DNA from: Breznakibacter xylanolyticus
GTDB lineage: Bacteria; Bacteroidota; Bacteroidia; Bacteroidales; Marinilabiliaceae
Reading direction: 5' to 3'
Length of the DNA stretch: 64,000 bases
Assembly: GCF_003254275.1 (NCBI RefSeq)
Contig: NZ_QKZK01000001.1
Location: forward strand, 106,940-170,939
The position numbers and the translations under genes were made by a program. Shown here in pieces: positions 46,100-54,147 of this stretch (position 1 is the first letter of the stretch; each line of letters opens with the position of its first letter). Under the pieces are notes generated by a model that saw only the letters and a program-made list of their open reading frames with translations, was not told the DNA's origin and ran no database searches.

Positions 46100-47401
46100 A
46101 TGATTAAACGGTTATATGATTTTTTTCAAAAAAGTCAAGTTGTGACCACCGATAGTCGTCAATGTCCATCGGGAAGTCTTTTTTTTGCCTTAAGAGGCGA
46201 GAATTTTGATGGGAATCGATATGCTGCTTCAGCCTTGGAAAAGGGGTGCAGTCTGGCTGTGGTGGATGATGTTGAATTGTCGGGAAAGCCAGGAATGTTT
46301 TATGTAGAGGATGTATTGGTTGCGTTGCAGCAATTGGCCAATCATCATCGACGGGTTTTGGGGTTGCCAATTATAGGAATCACAGGATCAAATGGCAAGA
46401 CAACGACAAAAGAATTGGTGGCTTCGGTGTTGTCGATGAAGTATAAGGTGTATTACACGCAGGGCAATTTGAATAATCATATTGGAGTTCCCTTGACGTT
46501 GTTGTCAATGAACAAGCATACTCAGATAGGTGTTGTGGAAATGGGCGCCAATCATCCCGGTGAAATTGCCGAATTGTGCCGCATTGCTGAACCTGATTTT
46601 GGGGTGATTACCAATGTTGGAAAAGCACACATCGAAGGTTTCGGTTCTTTTGAAGGAGTGAGACAAACAAAGGGTGAGTTGTATGACTTTATTCGCGCAA
46701 CAAATGGAACACTGTTCGTTAATGCGGATGATGATATGTTGATGAAAATGAGTGACCATTTAACACGGGTGACTTATGGTGTAAATGACAATGCGGCTGA
46801 GGTGCAAGGGCGAAATATGGATGTGAATCCCTTTTTGTTATTTCAATTTAGGAGTGGGGTTAATGCAAATTGGCATGATGTTCAGTCGAAAATGGTGGGT
46901 AAATACAACATCTCCAATTTTTTGGTAGCCGCGGCTATAGGGCAGTTTTTTCAAGTCGACGACATCGAAGTTGCTTGGGCGTTGTCATCTTACGTACCTG
47001 AAAATAATCGGTCACAATTGATTAATGGTGTTCACAACCGAGTGTTGATGGATGCTTATAATGCCAACCCATCGAGCATGCAGGTTGCACTTGAAAATTT
47101 TAAGGATATTCGTCATCCATTTAAAGTCGCCATTATTGGAGCAATGAAGGAGCTTGGGCATATTTCAGACGAGGAACACAAAAAGGTCGTTCGATATTTA
47201 TTGGGCGGAGCGTTTCATTTGGTGTGCCTGGTGGGAGAGGAGTTTGAGACTGTTGAGATTGAATCGAACATGGCTCATCGTTTTGCAAAGGTTGATGATT
47301 TGGTTGCGTGGTTGAAAGATCATCCGCTCAAAGATGCGTTTGTGTTGGTAAAAGGATCTCGTGGTAACAAACTTGAGCAAGCATTGCCTTATCTTCAGTA
47401 A
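46100..47401 (+). CDS. murF: UDP-MurNAc-tripeptide--D-Ala-D-Ala ligase MurF
   Basis: The 433-residue ligase adds D-Ala-D-Ala to the peptidoglycan precursor in the cytoplasm. The ATP-binding ITGSNGKTTTKELV is at about residue 95, followed by QGNLNNHIGVPLTLL, EMGANHPGEIAELC, MDAYNANPSSM in the C-terminal domain and VLVKGSRGNKLEQ at the end. Length fits the family. It is isolated from other mur genes. Its stop overlaps the convergent glycosyltransferase stop by 7 bp (47395-47401), and its likely terminator lies inside that gene. Confidence 0.96.
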   Translation: MIKRLYDFFQKSQVVTTDSRQCPSGSLFFALRGENFDGNRYAASALEKGCSLAVVDDVELSGKPGMFYVEDVLVALQQLANHHRRVLGLPIIGITGSNGKTTTKELVASVLSMKYKVYYTQGNLNNHIGVPLTLLSMNKHTQIGVVEMGANHPGEIAELCRIAEPDFGVITNVGKAHIEGFGSFEGVRQTKGELYDFIRATNGTLFVNADDDMLMKMSDHLTRVTYGVNDNAAEVQGRNMDVNPFLLFQFRSGVNANWHDVQSKMVGKYNISNFLVAAAIGQFFQVDDIEVAWALSSYVPENNRSQLINGVHNRVLMDAYNANPSSMQVALENFKDIRHPFKVAIIGAMKELGHISDEEHKKVVRYLLGGAFHLVCLVGEEFETVEIESNMAHRFAKVDDLVAWLKDHPLKDAFVLVKGSRGNKLEQALPYLQ

Positions 47402-48429
47402 TTCAGGAGGTCAGAGTATTTGCGTTTTTTTCTGATATAGTAATCATATATGAAGCTGCCGGGATAAACTTCCGGCAGCTTTTTTTGGGGAATGTGATTT
47501 TTGTTGCATTGCCGTTCCTTGAAGTATCGCGGCGCATGTTGGTAAAATGAAAGGTGAGCTTTGAATACGGCCATGAAAAATCCAAATTCTCCGCTCACCA
47601 GAAATTTGATGGCCGCGATTCCATCCAATAACATCCGAGTGATGAGGGTGCGAGCAAATGCTTCTTTGGGAAGATTTTTCACCAGTAGATAGAGATTGTT
47701 GCGGAAATTCAGGAACGTTTTTCGAGGGTGAGATTGGTCGAGGGTGGCACCGCCCACATGATAGACCACGCTTTGGGGTTCACATAGGATTTGATAGCCT
47801 CTGTTTTTCATTCGCCAGCAAAGGTCAATTTCTTCCATGTGAGCAAAAAAATGTTCGTCAAGGCCTCCTAATTCAGTGTATAAACTGGCTTTTACCAGCA
47901 AGGCTGCACCGCTGGCCCAAAATATTTCACGGGAATCGTTGTCGTATTGACCATGATCGTTTTCAATGTCGTTCATCATTCTGCCACGGCAAAACGGATA
48001 GCCATATTTGTCGATAAAACCACCGCACGCTCCTGCGTATTCGAATGTATGTGGGGTGGCATGGCTGCGAATTTTGGGCATGATGGCACCGATGTGACCA
48101 TTGTTTTTGCTAATGAGTGTGATGAGCGGTTTGAGCCAATCTTTGGCCGGAGACACGTCCGAATTGAGTAAAAGGAAATAATCGGTATTCAGTATTGCCA
48201 GCGCCTTGTTATATCCCCCTGCAAAGCCATAGTTTTTGTCCAGTTCTATGCGTTGAATGGTTGGATGATGTGTTTTTAGCCAATCAATACTATTGTCCGT
48301 TGAGGCATTGTCGGCCACCACAACAGTCACACCTGCATTTTGTGAATGTTCGATGACCGATGGTAAGAATTGTTGCAAAAGCTTGCATCCGTTCCAGTTG
48401 AGTATAACAACGGCAATGGTTGGGGTCAT
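47395..48429 (-). CDS. Family 2 glycosyltransferase
   Basis: The 344-residue enzyme shows the GT2 fold: VVILNWNGCKLL at the start, ADNASTDNSIDWL, YGFAGGYNKAL, LLLNSDV as the DXD-like site, and GGLDEHFFAHMEEIDLCWR typical of rhamnosyl/WbbL-like transferases. The donor and acceptor are unknown. It is the last gene of a four-gene minus-strand unit, and overlaps the acyltransferase gene by 4 bp (48426-48429). The last ~20 codons contain a hairpin that probably terminates murF on the other strand. Confidence 0.92.
   Translation of the reverse strand: MTPTIAVVILNWNGCKLLQQFLPSVIEHSQNAGVTVVVADNASTDNSIDWLKTHHPTIQRIELDKNYGFAGGYNKALAILNTDYFLLLNSDVSPAKDWLKPLITLISKNNGHIGAIMPKIRSHATPHTFEYAGACGGFIDKYGYPFCRGRMMNDIENDHGQYDNDSREIFWASGAALLVKASLYTELGGLDEHFFAHMEEIDLCWRMKNRGYQILCEPQSVVYHVGGATLDQSHPRKTFLNFRNNLYLLVKNLPKEAFARTLITRMLLDGIAAIKFLVSGEFGFFMAVFKAHLSFYQHAPRYFKERQCNKNHIPQKKLPEVYPGSFIYDYYIRKKRKYSDLLNY
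47454..47486 (+). terminator. murF terminator inside the opposite gene
   Basis: AGCTGCCGG and CCGGCAGCT form a perfect 9-bp stem with a 9-nt loop, followed by seven T residues on the plus strand. It lies 53 bp past the murF stop, within the coding sequence of the convergent glycosyltransferase. On the minus strand no T-run follows, so it should act one way only. Confidence 0.85.
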
Positions 48430-49337
48430 GACTGTACTGCTAATGATGATGGGTCAATGGCTGTGCGGTAGGGTGAATATTTCCAGCGTTTGTGGGACCA
48501 GAGCCAGAGTTCGGGGCGTTGGCGGATGATTTGTTCAAGGATTCGTACGTGCGATTCAGTAATCTCGTGGGGTTGTGTTTGTTTGGGGGACTCGCATACC
48601 GGCAGAATGGTCACGTTGTAGTGTCCGCGTTGGGTTTTGTCCATTTTAAAATATACCACCGCATCATTGAGTGCTGTGGCCATTTTTTCGGGTCCCACGT
48701 GCACTGCCGTGTTTTGGTTGAGGAAAACAGTACGGTATTGTATTTTGACTTTTGCCGGCGATTGGTCTGCAATAAGCCCTAAGACATAACGATGGTTCGC
48801 TTTTTTCATTTTCAGGACTTCACGTAGTGTGCTGTCCATGGTGAAGTTGAAGTTCTTAAAGCGCGAGCGAAGGCGTAGCATGAAACGATCCATGTAGGGG
48901 TTTTTGAGGGGGTGATACACCTCGCAACCCTGTGCTTGTAAATGGAGATTGAAGGAGGTGAGCCACTCCCAGTTGCCATAATGTGCCACCACGGCAATGA
49001 CGTCACGTCCCTGGGTGTAATATTGCTCCAGAATTTCAAGATTCTCGAGCGTAACTCTTCTTTTAATTTCACTGTGTGAGATGGATACCACCTTGATGGT
49101 TTCGAAAATCAAGTCACAAAAGTGGCGATAGAATCGGTTGCGTATGATCGTACGTTCTTTTTCCGTTTTTTCGGGGAAAGCATAACGTAGATTCTCGAGG
49201 ATAACCTTGTTGCGGTATTTGACAATTCGCATCAATACATACAATGCATCCGAGAAACGATACAATAGCCATAGTGGTAGCCACGAAACCAGATAAACCC
49301 ACGGGATGGTGATGTAATAAAGAATGGCTCGCATCAT
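48426..49337 (-). CDS. Lipid A biosynthesis-type acyltransferase (LpxL/HtrB-like)
   Basis: A 303-residue membrane-bound acyltransferase with an N-terminal membrane helix and the HX4E catalytic motif as H119-Y-G-N-W-E124 in VVAHYGNWEW. The LpxL/HtrB family adds secondary acyl chains to lipid A, which fits an outer-membrane organism. Other parts (LIADQSPAK, FLNQNTAVHVGPEKMA) are typical. It overlaps its neighbours by 4 bp on both sides (48426-48429 and 49334-49337), so it is tightly coupled with the glycosyltransferase and phosphatase. Confidence 0.92.
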   Translation of the reverse strand: MMRAILYYITIPWVYLVSWLPLWLLYRFSDALYVLMRIVKYRNKVILENLRYAFPEKTEKERTIIRNRFYRHFCDLIFETIKVVSISHSEIKRRVTLENLEILEQYYTQGRDVIAVVAHYGNWEWLTSFNLHLQAQGCEVYHPLKNPYMDRFMLRLRSRFKNFNFTMDSTLREVLKMKKANHRYVLGLIADQSPAKVKIQYRTVFLNQNTAVHVGPEKMATALNDAVVYFKMDKTQRGHYNVTILPVCESPKQTQPHEITESHVRILEQIIRQRPELWLWSHKRWKYSPYRTAIDPSSLAVQS

Positions 49338-50134
49338 TTTTCTTCCATAAACAATTTGATGTCCCTAAGGAATTCATCGAAAATCAAGGGGTTGGCCGAA
49401 ATTATTTCTTTGCCAAAGATGTAGTTGTTTCCACCTGTGAAGTCTGCATTTTTCCCCCCGGCTTGCTGGACGATAAATGCTCCGGCAGCCACATCCCATG
49501 GGTTGAGGTTGTACTCATAAAAACCTTCAAATCGGCCACATGCCACATAGGCCAGGTCGGTGGCTGCCGATCCCAGACGGCGCAGACCATGACTTTTGCG
49601 CATGAAATGGTCGAGTGTTTTCATGAAATCACCCATGCGGTGGTATTGTGTGTAGGGAAAACCGGTGGCAATGAGGCTGTCAGCGACCGTTGGACGCGAC
49701 GAGACCGAAATTTCTTTGCCGTTGAGATAGGCCTTGCTGCCTTTCCACGCGAAGAACATTTCGTCGAGTCCCATTTCGTACACGATACCAATCACCACTT
49801 CCTGGGCATCCATCAATGCTACGCTGATGGCAAAGGGTGAGAGGCCGTGAATGAAGTTGGTCGTTCCGTCGATGGGGTCGATCACCCAGTTGAAACGTTC
49901 GCCTTTTTCAGTTGAAGTAGCTTCTTCGGCAATGAACCCCGATTCGGGTAACAAGGTTTTTAGTCCTTTGACCAGTCGTTCTTCGGAGCCTTTGTCGATG
50001 TGTGTTACAAAGTCGTTTTTGCCTTTGGTTTCTATCGTTAAGGGATGGTTGGCACGTTCTTCCCGAATGAAATTCCCGGTTTGTCGTATCAAAGAGATGG
50101 CCTCGTTGCAGAGGGATTCAAAATTTGGTTCCAT
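49334..50134 (-). CDS. Inositol monophosphatase family protein
   Basis: The 266-residue phosphatase has the metal site GFIAEEATS (Glu70/Glu71) and WVIDPIDGTTNF (Asp86, Asp89), the usual Mg-binding motifs, and WDVAAGAFIVQQAGG toward the C-terminus. Members act on inositol-1-phosphate, histidinol phosphate or 3'-phosphoadenosine phosphate; the substrate cannot be settled here. It sits 6 bp after the mtaB stop and overlaps the acyltransferase start by 4 bp. Confidence 0.92.
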   Translation of the reverse strand: MEPNFESLCNEAISLIRQTGNFIREERANHPLTIETKGKNDFVTHIDKGSEERLVKGLKTLLPESGFIAEEATSTEKGERFNWVIDPIDGTTNFIHGLSPFAISVALMDAQEVVIGIVYEMGLDEMFFAWKGSKAYLNGKEISVSSRPTVADSLIATGFPYTQYHRMGDFMKTLDHFMRKSHGLRRLGSAATDLAYVACGRFEGFYEYNLNPWDVAAGAFIVQQAGGKNADFTGGNNYIFGKEIISANPLIFDEFLRDIKLFMEEK

Positions 50135-50140
50135 GATTTT

Positions 50141-51457
50141 TTATTTTAAACGAGCTTTGAGAGCCGAACGGTCTGTGTTGAATTCGAGTAAATCAACATT
50201 TTGCAGCGTGTTGACGAGATTGGAGTTGTAAGGTAATTCCACTTTGATGTAATTATCGGTATAACCGTACATGTAGCCATCATCGTTTTGTCCCTCTGGC
50301 AATACTACGGAAGACGTGTTTATGAAGCGTCGATAAAAAGCGTCCGTTTTTTTGTCCGATAACAGATGCAAGACTTGGCTTCTGTGCTTTCGTTCCTCGG
50401 GTGAAACCGGCGTCTCAATGTTCAGTGCCTTGGTGTTGGGGCGTTCGGAGTACGTGAACACATGAAGTTGTGATACATCCAATTGCGACAGGAAGGCATG
50501 CGTGTCGGCAAAGTCCTGTTCTGATTCGCCCCGTACCCCCACGATGACGTCTACTCCGATAAAGGCATCCGGCAAAAGTTGCCGAATGGTGTCGATGCGC
50601 TGTTGGAACAAGGCGGTGTTGTATTTTCTTTGCATCAGGCGCAGAACGTTGTCTGACCCACTTTGTAGAGGGATGTGAAAGTGTGGCATGAATTTTTTTG
50701 ATTCAGCCATAAAGGCAATGATTTCGGGTGTCAGCAAGTTGGGTTCGATAGAGGAGACACGGTAACGCCAAATGGATTCTATTTTATCGAGTTCCCGAAT
50801 AAGATCCAGAAACGTTTCGTTGGTGCTACGGCCAAAATCACCGATGTTCACACCGGTGAGGATGATTTCTCGTGCGCCTTCGGCGGCTGCTTGCTGTGCC
50901 ATCTTTATGGTGTTGGCCACTGATGCATTTCTGCTTCTGCCGCGTGCCATTGGGATGGTGCAATAGCTGCAAAAATAGTCACAGCCATCTTGTACTTTCA
51001 GGAAACAGCGGGTGCGGTCGCCCATCGAGTAGGAGGGGTGAAAAGTCTTTTCATTTTTAATTTTGCCCGTGTGAATCTCCGGGGAACCGTTTTTATCTAA
51101 GTGTCCCAGGTAGGCGGTGATGTCAAATTTTTCGTTTGAGCCGAGAATTAAATCGACGCCGGGTATTTTGGCGATATTTTCGGGGCGAAGCTGGGCGAAG
51201 CATCCTGTGACCACGACAAAGGCATCGGGGTTTTGACGGATGGCTTTGTGGATGGCCGCTCGACATTTTTTTTCAGCGATCTCAGTGACCGTGCAGGTGT
51301 TGATGACATACACATCGGCTCTCTCGTTGAAATCTACCCGGGTGAAGCCATCGTCCATCATTGTTCTTGCAATGGTTGAAGTTTCACTAAAGTTAAGTTT
51401 GCATCCCAGGGTGTGAAAGGCGGCTTTTTTTTCGTGGAAGACACTTCTGTCAATCAT
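50141..51457 (-). CDS. mtaB: tRNA t6A37 methylthiotransferase MtaB
   Basis: The 438-residue radical-SAM enzyme adds a methylthio group to t6A37 in ANN-decoding tRNAs. The SAM cluster is C159-X3-C163-X2-C166 in GCDYFCSYC, and the second cluster uses Cys19, Cys55 and Cys86 of the N-terminal domain (TLGCKLN, NTCTVT, TGCFAQ). A TRAM-like C-terminal segment with YTDNYIKVEL is present. MtaB is preferred over MiaB and RimO on overall pattern. It leads a four-gene unit; TATATTTG on the minus strand at 51492-51499 is a good -7 candidate. Confidence 0.93.
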   Translation of the reverse strand: MIDRSVFHEKKAAFHTLGCKLNFSETSTIARTMMDDGFTRVDFNERADVYVINTCTVTEIAEKKCRAAIHKAIRQNPDAFVVVTGCFAQLRPENIAKIPGVDLILGSNEKFDITAYLGHLDKNGSPEIHTGKIKNEKTFHPSYSMGDRTRCFLKVQDGCDYFCSYCTIPMARGRSRNASVANTIKMAQQAAAEGAREIILTGVNIGDFGRSTNETFLDLIRELDKIESIWRYRVSSIEPNLLTPEIIAFMAESKKFMPHFHIPLQSGSDNVLRLMQRKYNTALFQQRIDTIRQLLPDAFIGVDVIVGVRGESEQDFADTHAFLSQLDVSQLHVFTYSERPNTKALNIETPVSPEERKHRSQVLHLLSDKKTDAFYRRFINTSSVVLPEGQNDDGYMYGYTDNYIKVELPYNSNLVNTLQNVDLLEFNTDRSALKARLK

Positions 51458-51491
51458 GCTCGGTGTGGCTTTGTGTGTAAAAAATGCGGTG

Positions 51492-51499
51492 CAAATATA
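51492..51499 (-). promoter_or_regulatory. Candidate -7 element for the mtaB operon
   Basis: Read on the minus strand this is TATATTTG, 35 bp before the mtaB ATG. The -33 region shows no TTTG at 19 bp. Confidence 0.55.
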
Positions 51500-51650
51500 A
51501 CAAAAAAGAGGGGGGCGAATGTTTAGCGTTTTTGAAAAAAGGTGTTGCGTGGCTGTTGTTATTGCTTTTTAACAGTCTGTGGTTTTGCAGGGTGGGGGAT
51601 TGCAACTAATTTTGCATCAATAAATTTCAAACGATTAATATTGATTGGTG

Positions 51651-52451
51651 ATGGCATATAAAATGCTGGTGCTTGATGTGGATGACACATTGTTGACCGA
51701 TGATTATTTGATTTCAGAGCGAAATAGAGCCTTGTTAAAGAAAGCTCAAGATGCGGGTGTGTATGTGGTGTTGGCTTCGGGGCGTCCCACGCGTGCAATG
51801 ATGGCGTTTGCCGAAGAGCTTGAGTTGGCTCGTTATGGGTCATATATGATTTCGTATAATGGCGCTGTAATTACTGAATTATCAACAGGGAAAGCCATTT
51901 TTGAGCAGTCGTTGACTTGCGAGCAGATTCATGATTTGCATGATTTTAGTGTTGAAAATCGGTTGCATATCATCACCTATAAGAATGATCAAATTGTGAG
52001 TGAGACAAAATCACCCTATATTGATGTAGAGTTGAATCTAACAGGAATGCCGCACCATCATGTCGATTGTTTTAAAACGGAGATTACCGGTTCGGCCGTT
52101 AAGTGTATTCTACTCGAAGAGCCTGTTTATCTCAAGTCGGTTGAGTCAAGGTTAAAGGCTGCGCGGCCTCAGTTGAGTGTGTCGCTTTCAAAGCCTTTTT
52201 TTCTGGAAGTAACACCCAAGGGGATTGACAAGGCGGCAAGCCTTGACCGATTAGCTAAGTTGCTGGGCGTTTGTGCCGAGGAAATCATCGCAGTTGGTAA
52301 CGCGCATAACGATTTGTCGATGATAGAGTATGCCGGTTTAGGGGTGTGGGTCGATAATGTGTCGCCCGATATTCGCGACAGAGCCGATGTGATTGTTGCC
52401 TCCAATAATCACGATGGTGTGGCAGAAGTGGTAGAGCGGTTCATTTTGTGA
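51651..52451 (+). CDS. Cof-type HAD-IIB phosphatase
   Basis: The 266-residue hydrolase shows motif I LVLDVDDTLLTDD near residue 6, a motif II ASGRP, and the late motif AVGNAHNDLSMIEYAGLGVWVDN with the metal-binding Asp. The IIB cap lies in the middle. Cof-type enzymes dephosphorylate sugar phosphates and related metabolites; the exact substrate is unknown. The ATG at 51651 is chosen over an in-frame TTG (51645) and GTG (51648). The terminator hairpin begins inside the last codons. Confidence 0.9.
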   Translation: MAYKMLVLDVDDTLLTDDYLISERNRALLKKAQDAGVYVVLASGRPTRAMMAFAEELELARYGSYMISYNGAVITELSTGKAIFEQSLTCEQIHDLHDFSVENRLHIITYKNDQIVSETKSPYIDVELNLTGMPHHHVDCFKTEITGSAVKCILLEEPVYLKSVESRLKAARPQLSVSLSKPFFLEVTPKGIDKAASLDRLAKLLGVCAEEIIAVGNAHNDLSMIEYAGLGVWVDNVSPDIRDRADVIVASNNHDGVAEVVERFIL

Positions 52452-52463
52452 CCGCTTTTTTTT
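52435..52463 (+). terminator. Intrinsic terminator overlapping the Cof-type gene end
   Basis: AGCGGT and ACCGCT arms, extended by TCA/TGA pairing around TTTTG, are followed by eight T residues. The hairpin spans the stop codon at 52449-52451. Confidence 0.75.
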
Positions 52464-52475
52464 GATTTTAAGGCA

Positions 52476-52501
52476 TAAAAAAAGCCTCACTAAAGTGAAG
52501 C
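52476..52501 (-). terminator. Intrinsic terminator of the tRNA-Val pair
   Basis: On the minus strand the stem GCTTCAC / GTGAGGC with a TTTA loop is followed by a run of T residues, 8 bp after the 3' end of the second tRNA-Val. Confidence 0.85.
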
Positions 52502-52508
52502 TATCAAG

Positions 52509-52583
52509 TGGGCGCTGAGGGATTCGAACCCCCGACCCTCTGCTTGTAAGGCAGATGCTCTGAACCAGCTGAGCTAAGCGCCC
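52509..52583 (-). tRNA. tRNA-Val (TAC), second copy
   Basis: A 75-nt cloverleaf on the minus strand: acceptor GGGCGCT/AGCGCCC with discriminator A, D-arm AGCTCAGCTGGTTCAGAGC, anticodon stem TCTGC/GCAGA around CTTACAA giving anticodon TAC, and T-arm with GGTTCGAATCC. No CCA is encoded. It is identical to the copy at 52607-52681. Confidence 0.96.
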
Positions 52584-52606
52584 GATTTGGGAATTTTTTA
52601 TTGGAG

Positions 52607-52681
52607 TGGGCGCTGAGGGATTCGAACCCCCGACCCTCTGCTTGTAAGGCAGATGCTCTGAACCAGCTGAGCTAAGCGCCC
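52607..52681 (-). tRNA. tRNA-Val (TAC), first copy
   Basis: Identical to the neighbouring copy in all 75 positions, 98 bp apart (start to start), with a 23-bp spacer. It is the promoter-proximal gene of the pair. Confidence 0.96.
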
Positions 52682-52736
52682 CAATAAATTCAATCGTTTT
52701 GCTTTGTTGTGGAAGGCGTTCCTTTCAAAAGCGATG

Positions 52737-52767
52737 CAAAGATATGGCTCTTTTTTGAATTTGCAAA
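52737..52767 (-). promoter_or_regulatory. Promoter of the tRNA-Val pair
   Basis: On the minus strand: TTTG (52764-52767), exactly 19 bp, then TATCTTTG (52737-52744). Spacing and -7 sequence are the same as at the tRNA-Gly promoter, and the initial transcribed block matches 21 of 22 bases. Confidence 0.85.
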
Positions 52768-52781
52768 TTTATAATGAAGAA

Positions 52782-54083
52782 TTATACGGCTTCTGCGACC
52801 ACAAAAGTGCTTCCTCCGATGAAAATCAAATCGTTAACCGAAGCATTTTTTTTTGCTGCGGCAATGGCTTTGGTCACCGATGGGTAGGTGTTCCCGTTTA
52901 AACCTGCTTTTTGTGCCAGTAAAGCCAGCTCTTTTTCGTCCAAGCTACGGGCAATGGCGGCCTTGGTGAAGTAATACTCTGCATCGGTGGGTAGCAGATT
53001 GATGACGCTCGAAATATCTTTGTCGTTAACCATGCCAATGACCATGTGGAGTTTTTTGTAAGGGGTTGCTTTGAGTTGTGCTGTCACCTGTCGGATGCCG
53101 TCCTCGTTGTGGCCTGTGTCGCAAATTACTAATGGGTTGGTGCCCAATATTTGCCAACGACCCATGAAGCTGGTGTTGTTCAATATGTTGTTGAATCCCT
53201 TGTAGATGTGATCTTTTGTGATTGGGTATCCCATTTGAACGAGTTCGTCGATGGCAGTCAGCACCGTAGCGGTGTTTTTGTGCTGATAAAACCCCATGAG
53301 AGGTGTCACGAGATCCTTGAATCCGGAGCCTTGTAAACCATCGACTTGCATGATTTGCCTGAAGTCAGCAGACCGGGTGGCTAAAGCAACGTCGTAACGG
53401 GCTTGAGCAAAAATCAAAGGTGCATTCATTTTCCGACTTTTATTTCGGAATACATTTTCTGTTTCAGGCAATACCTCGCCAATCACCACGGGGATGCCGG
53501 GCTTGATGATGCCGGCTTTTTCTCCTGCAATCTGCTCCAGGGTGTTGCCCAGAAGCGCCATGTGGTCTTTGCCAATGTTGGTGATGATGCACAAATCGGG
53601 GGTGATGATGTTGGTGGAATCGAGTCGCCCACCCAATCCGACTTCAATCACGGCCACATCGACTTGTTGTTTTGCAAAGTGGTCGAAGGCCATACCCATG
53701 GTCAGTTCGAAAAACGAAGGCGAATGGCTTTCGATAAAATCGAGATGGTTGTTCACAAAATCAATAACCGAAGCTTGGTCAATCATCTGATTGTTCACGC
53801 GAATCCGTTCCCTGAAATCACGTAGATGGGGTGAAGTGTAAAGGCCGGTTTTGAAGCCTGCTTCCATGAGTACCGAAGCGAGCAGGTTTGATACTGAGCC
53901 TTTGCCATTGGTGCCCGCCACATGGATGGTTTTGTATTGTTTGTGCGGATGTCCCAGTCGTTGATCCAAGGCAAGGGTGTTGACCAGGTCGGCTTTGTAG
54001 GCTGTGGCGCCAATGCGTTGAAACATCGGTAGTTGTTGGTATAGGAACGACAACACTGTGTCGTAGTTCGTCATTTTTTCCAT
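52782..54083 (-). CDS. folC: Folylpolyglutamate/dihydrofolate synthase FolC
   Basis: The 433-residue Mur-ligase relative adds glutamate to folate. The P-loop HVAGTNGKGSVSNLLASVL is at residues 54-72, then GLYTSPHLRDFRERIRVN, EVGLGGRLDSTNII (metal-binding) and GHNEDGI in the C-terminal domain. The start at 54083 gives MEKMTNYD. A -7 candidate TAAATTTG at 54091-54098 on the minus strand leaves almost no leader before that ATG, so the Met at codon 4 may be the true start. It diverges from the PIN-PhoH gene. Confidence 0.95.
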   Translation of the reverse strand: MEKMTNYDTVLSFLYQQLPMFQRIGATAYKADLVNTLALDQRLGHPHKQYKTIHVAGTNGKGSVSNLLASVLMEAGFKTGLYTSPHLRDFRERIRVNNQMIDQASVIDFVNNHLDFIESHSPSFFELTMGMAFDHFAKQQVDVAVIEVGLGGRLDSTNIITPDLCIITNIGKDHMALLGNTLEQIAGEKAGIIKPGIPVVIGEVLPETENVFRNKSRKMNAPLIFAQARYDVALATRSADFRQIMQVDGLQGSGFKDLVTPLMGFYQHKNTATVLTAIDELVQMGYPITKDHIYKGFNNILNNTSFMGRWQILGTNPLVICDTGHNEDGIRQVTAQLKATPYKKLHMVIGMVNDKDISSVINLLPTDAEYYFTKAAIARSLDEKELALLAQKAGLNGNTYPSVTKAIAAAKKNASVNDLIFIGGSTFVVAEAV

Positions 54084-54090
54084 TATGGGG

Positions 54091-54098
54091 CAAATTTA
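54091..54098 (-). promoter_or_regulatory. Candidate -7 element for folC
   Basis: On the minus strand this is TAAATTTG, 8 bp before the annotated folC ATG, which would make the transcript nearly leaderless. On the plus strand TATATTTA at 54113-54120 is a one-mismatch -7 candidate for the PhoH gene. Confidence 0.45.
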
Positions 54099-54147
54099 CC
54101 CTCAAAAATGGGTATATTTAGAGTATAAATCCAAAAAAACCATACCC

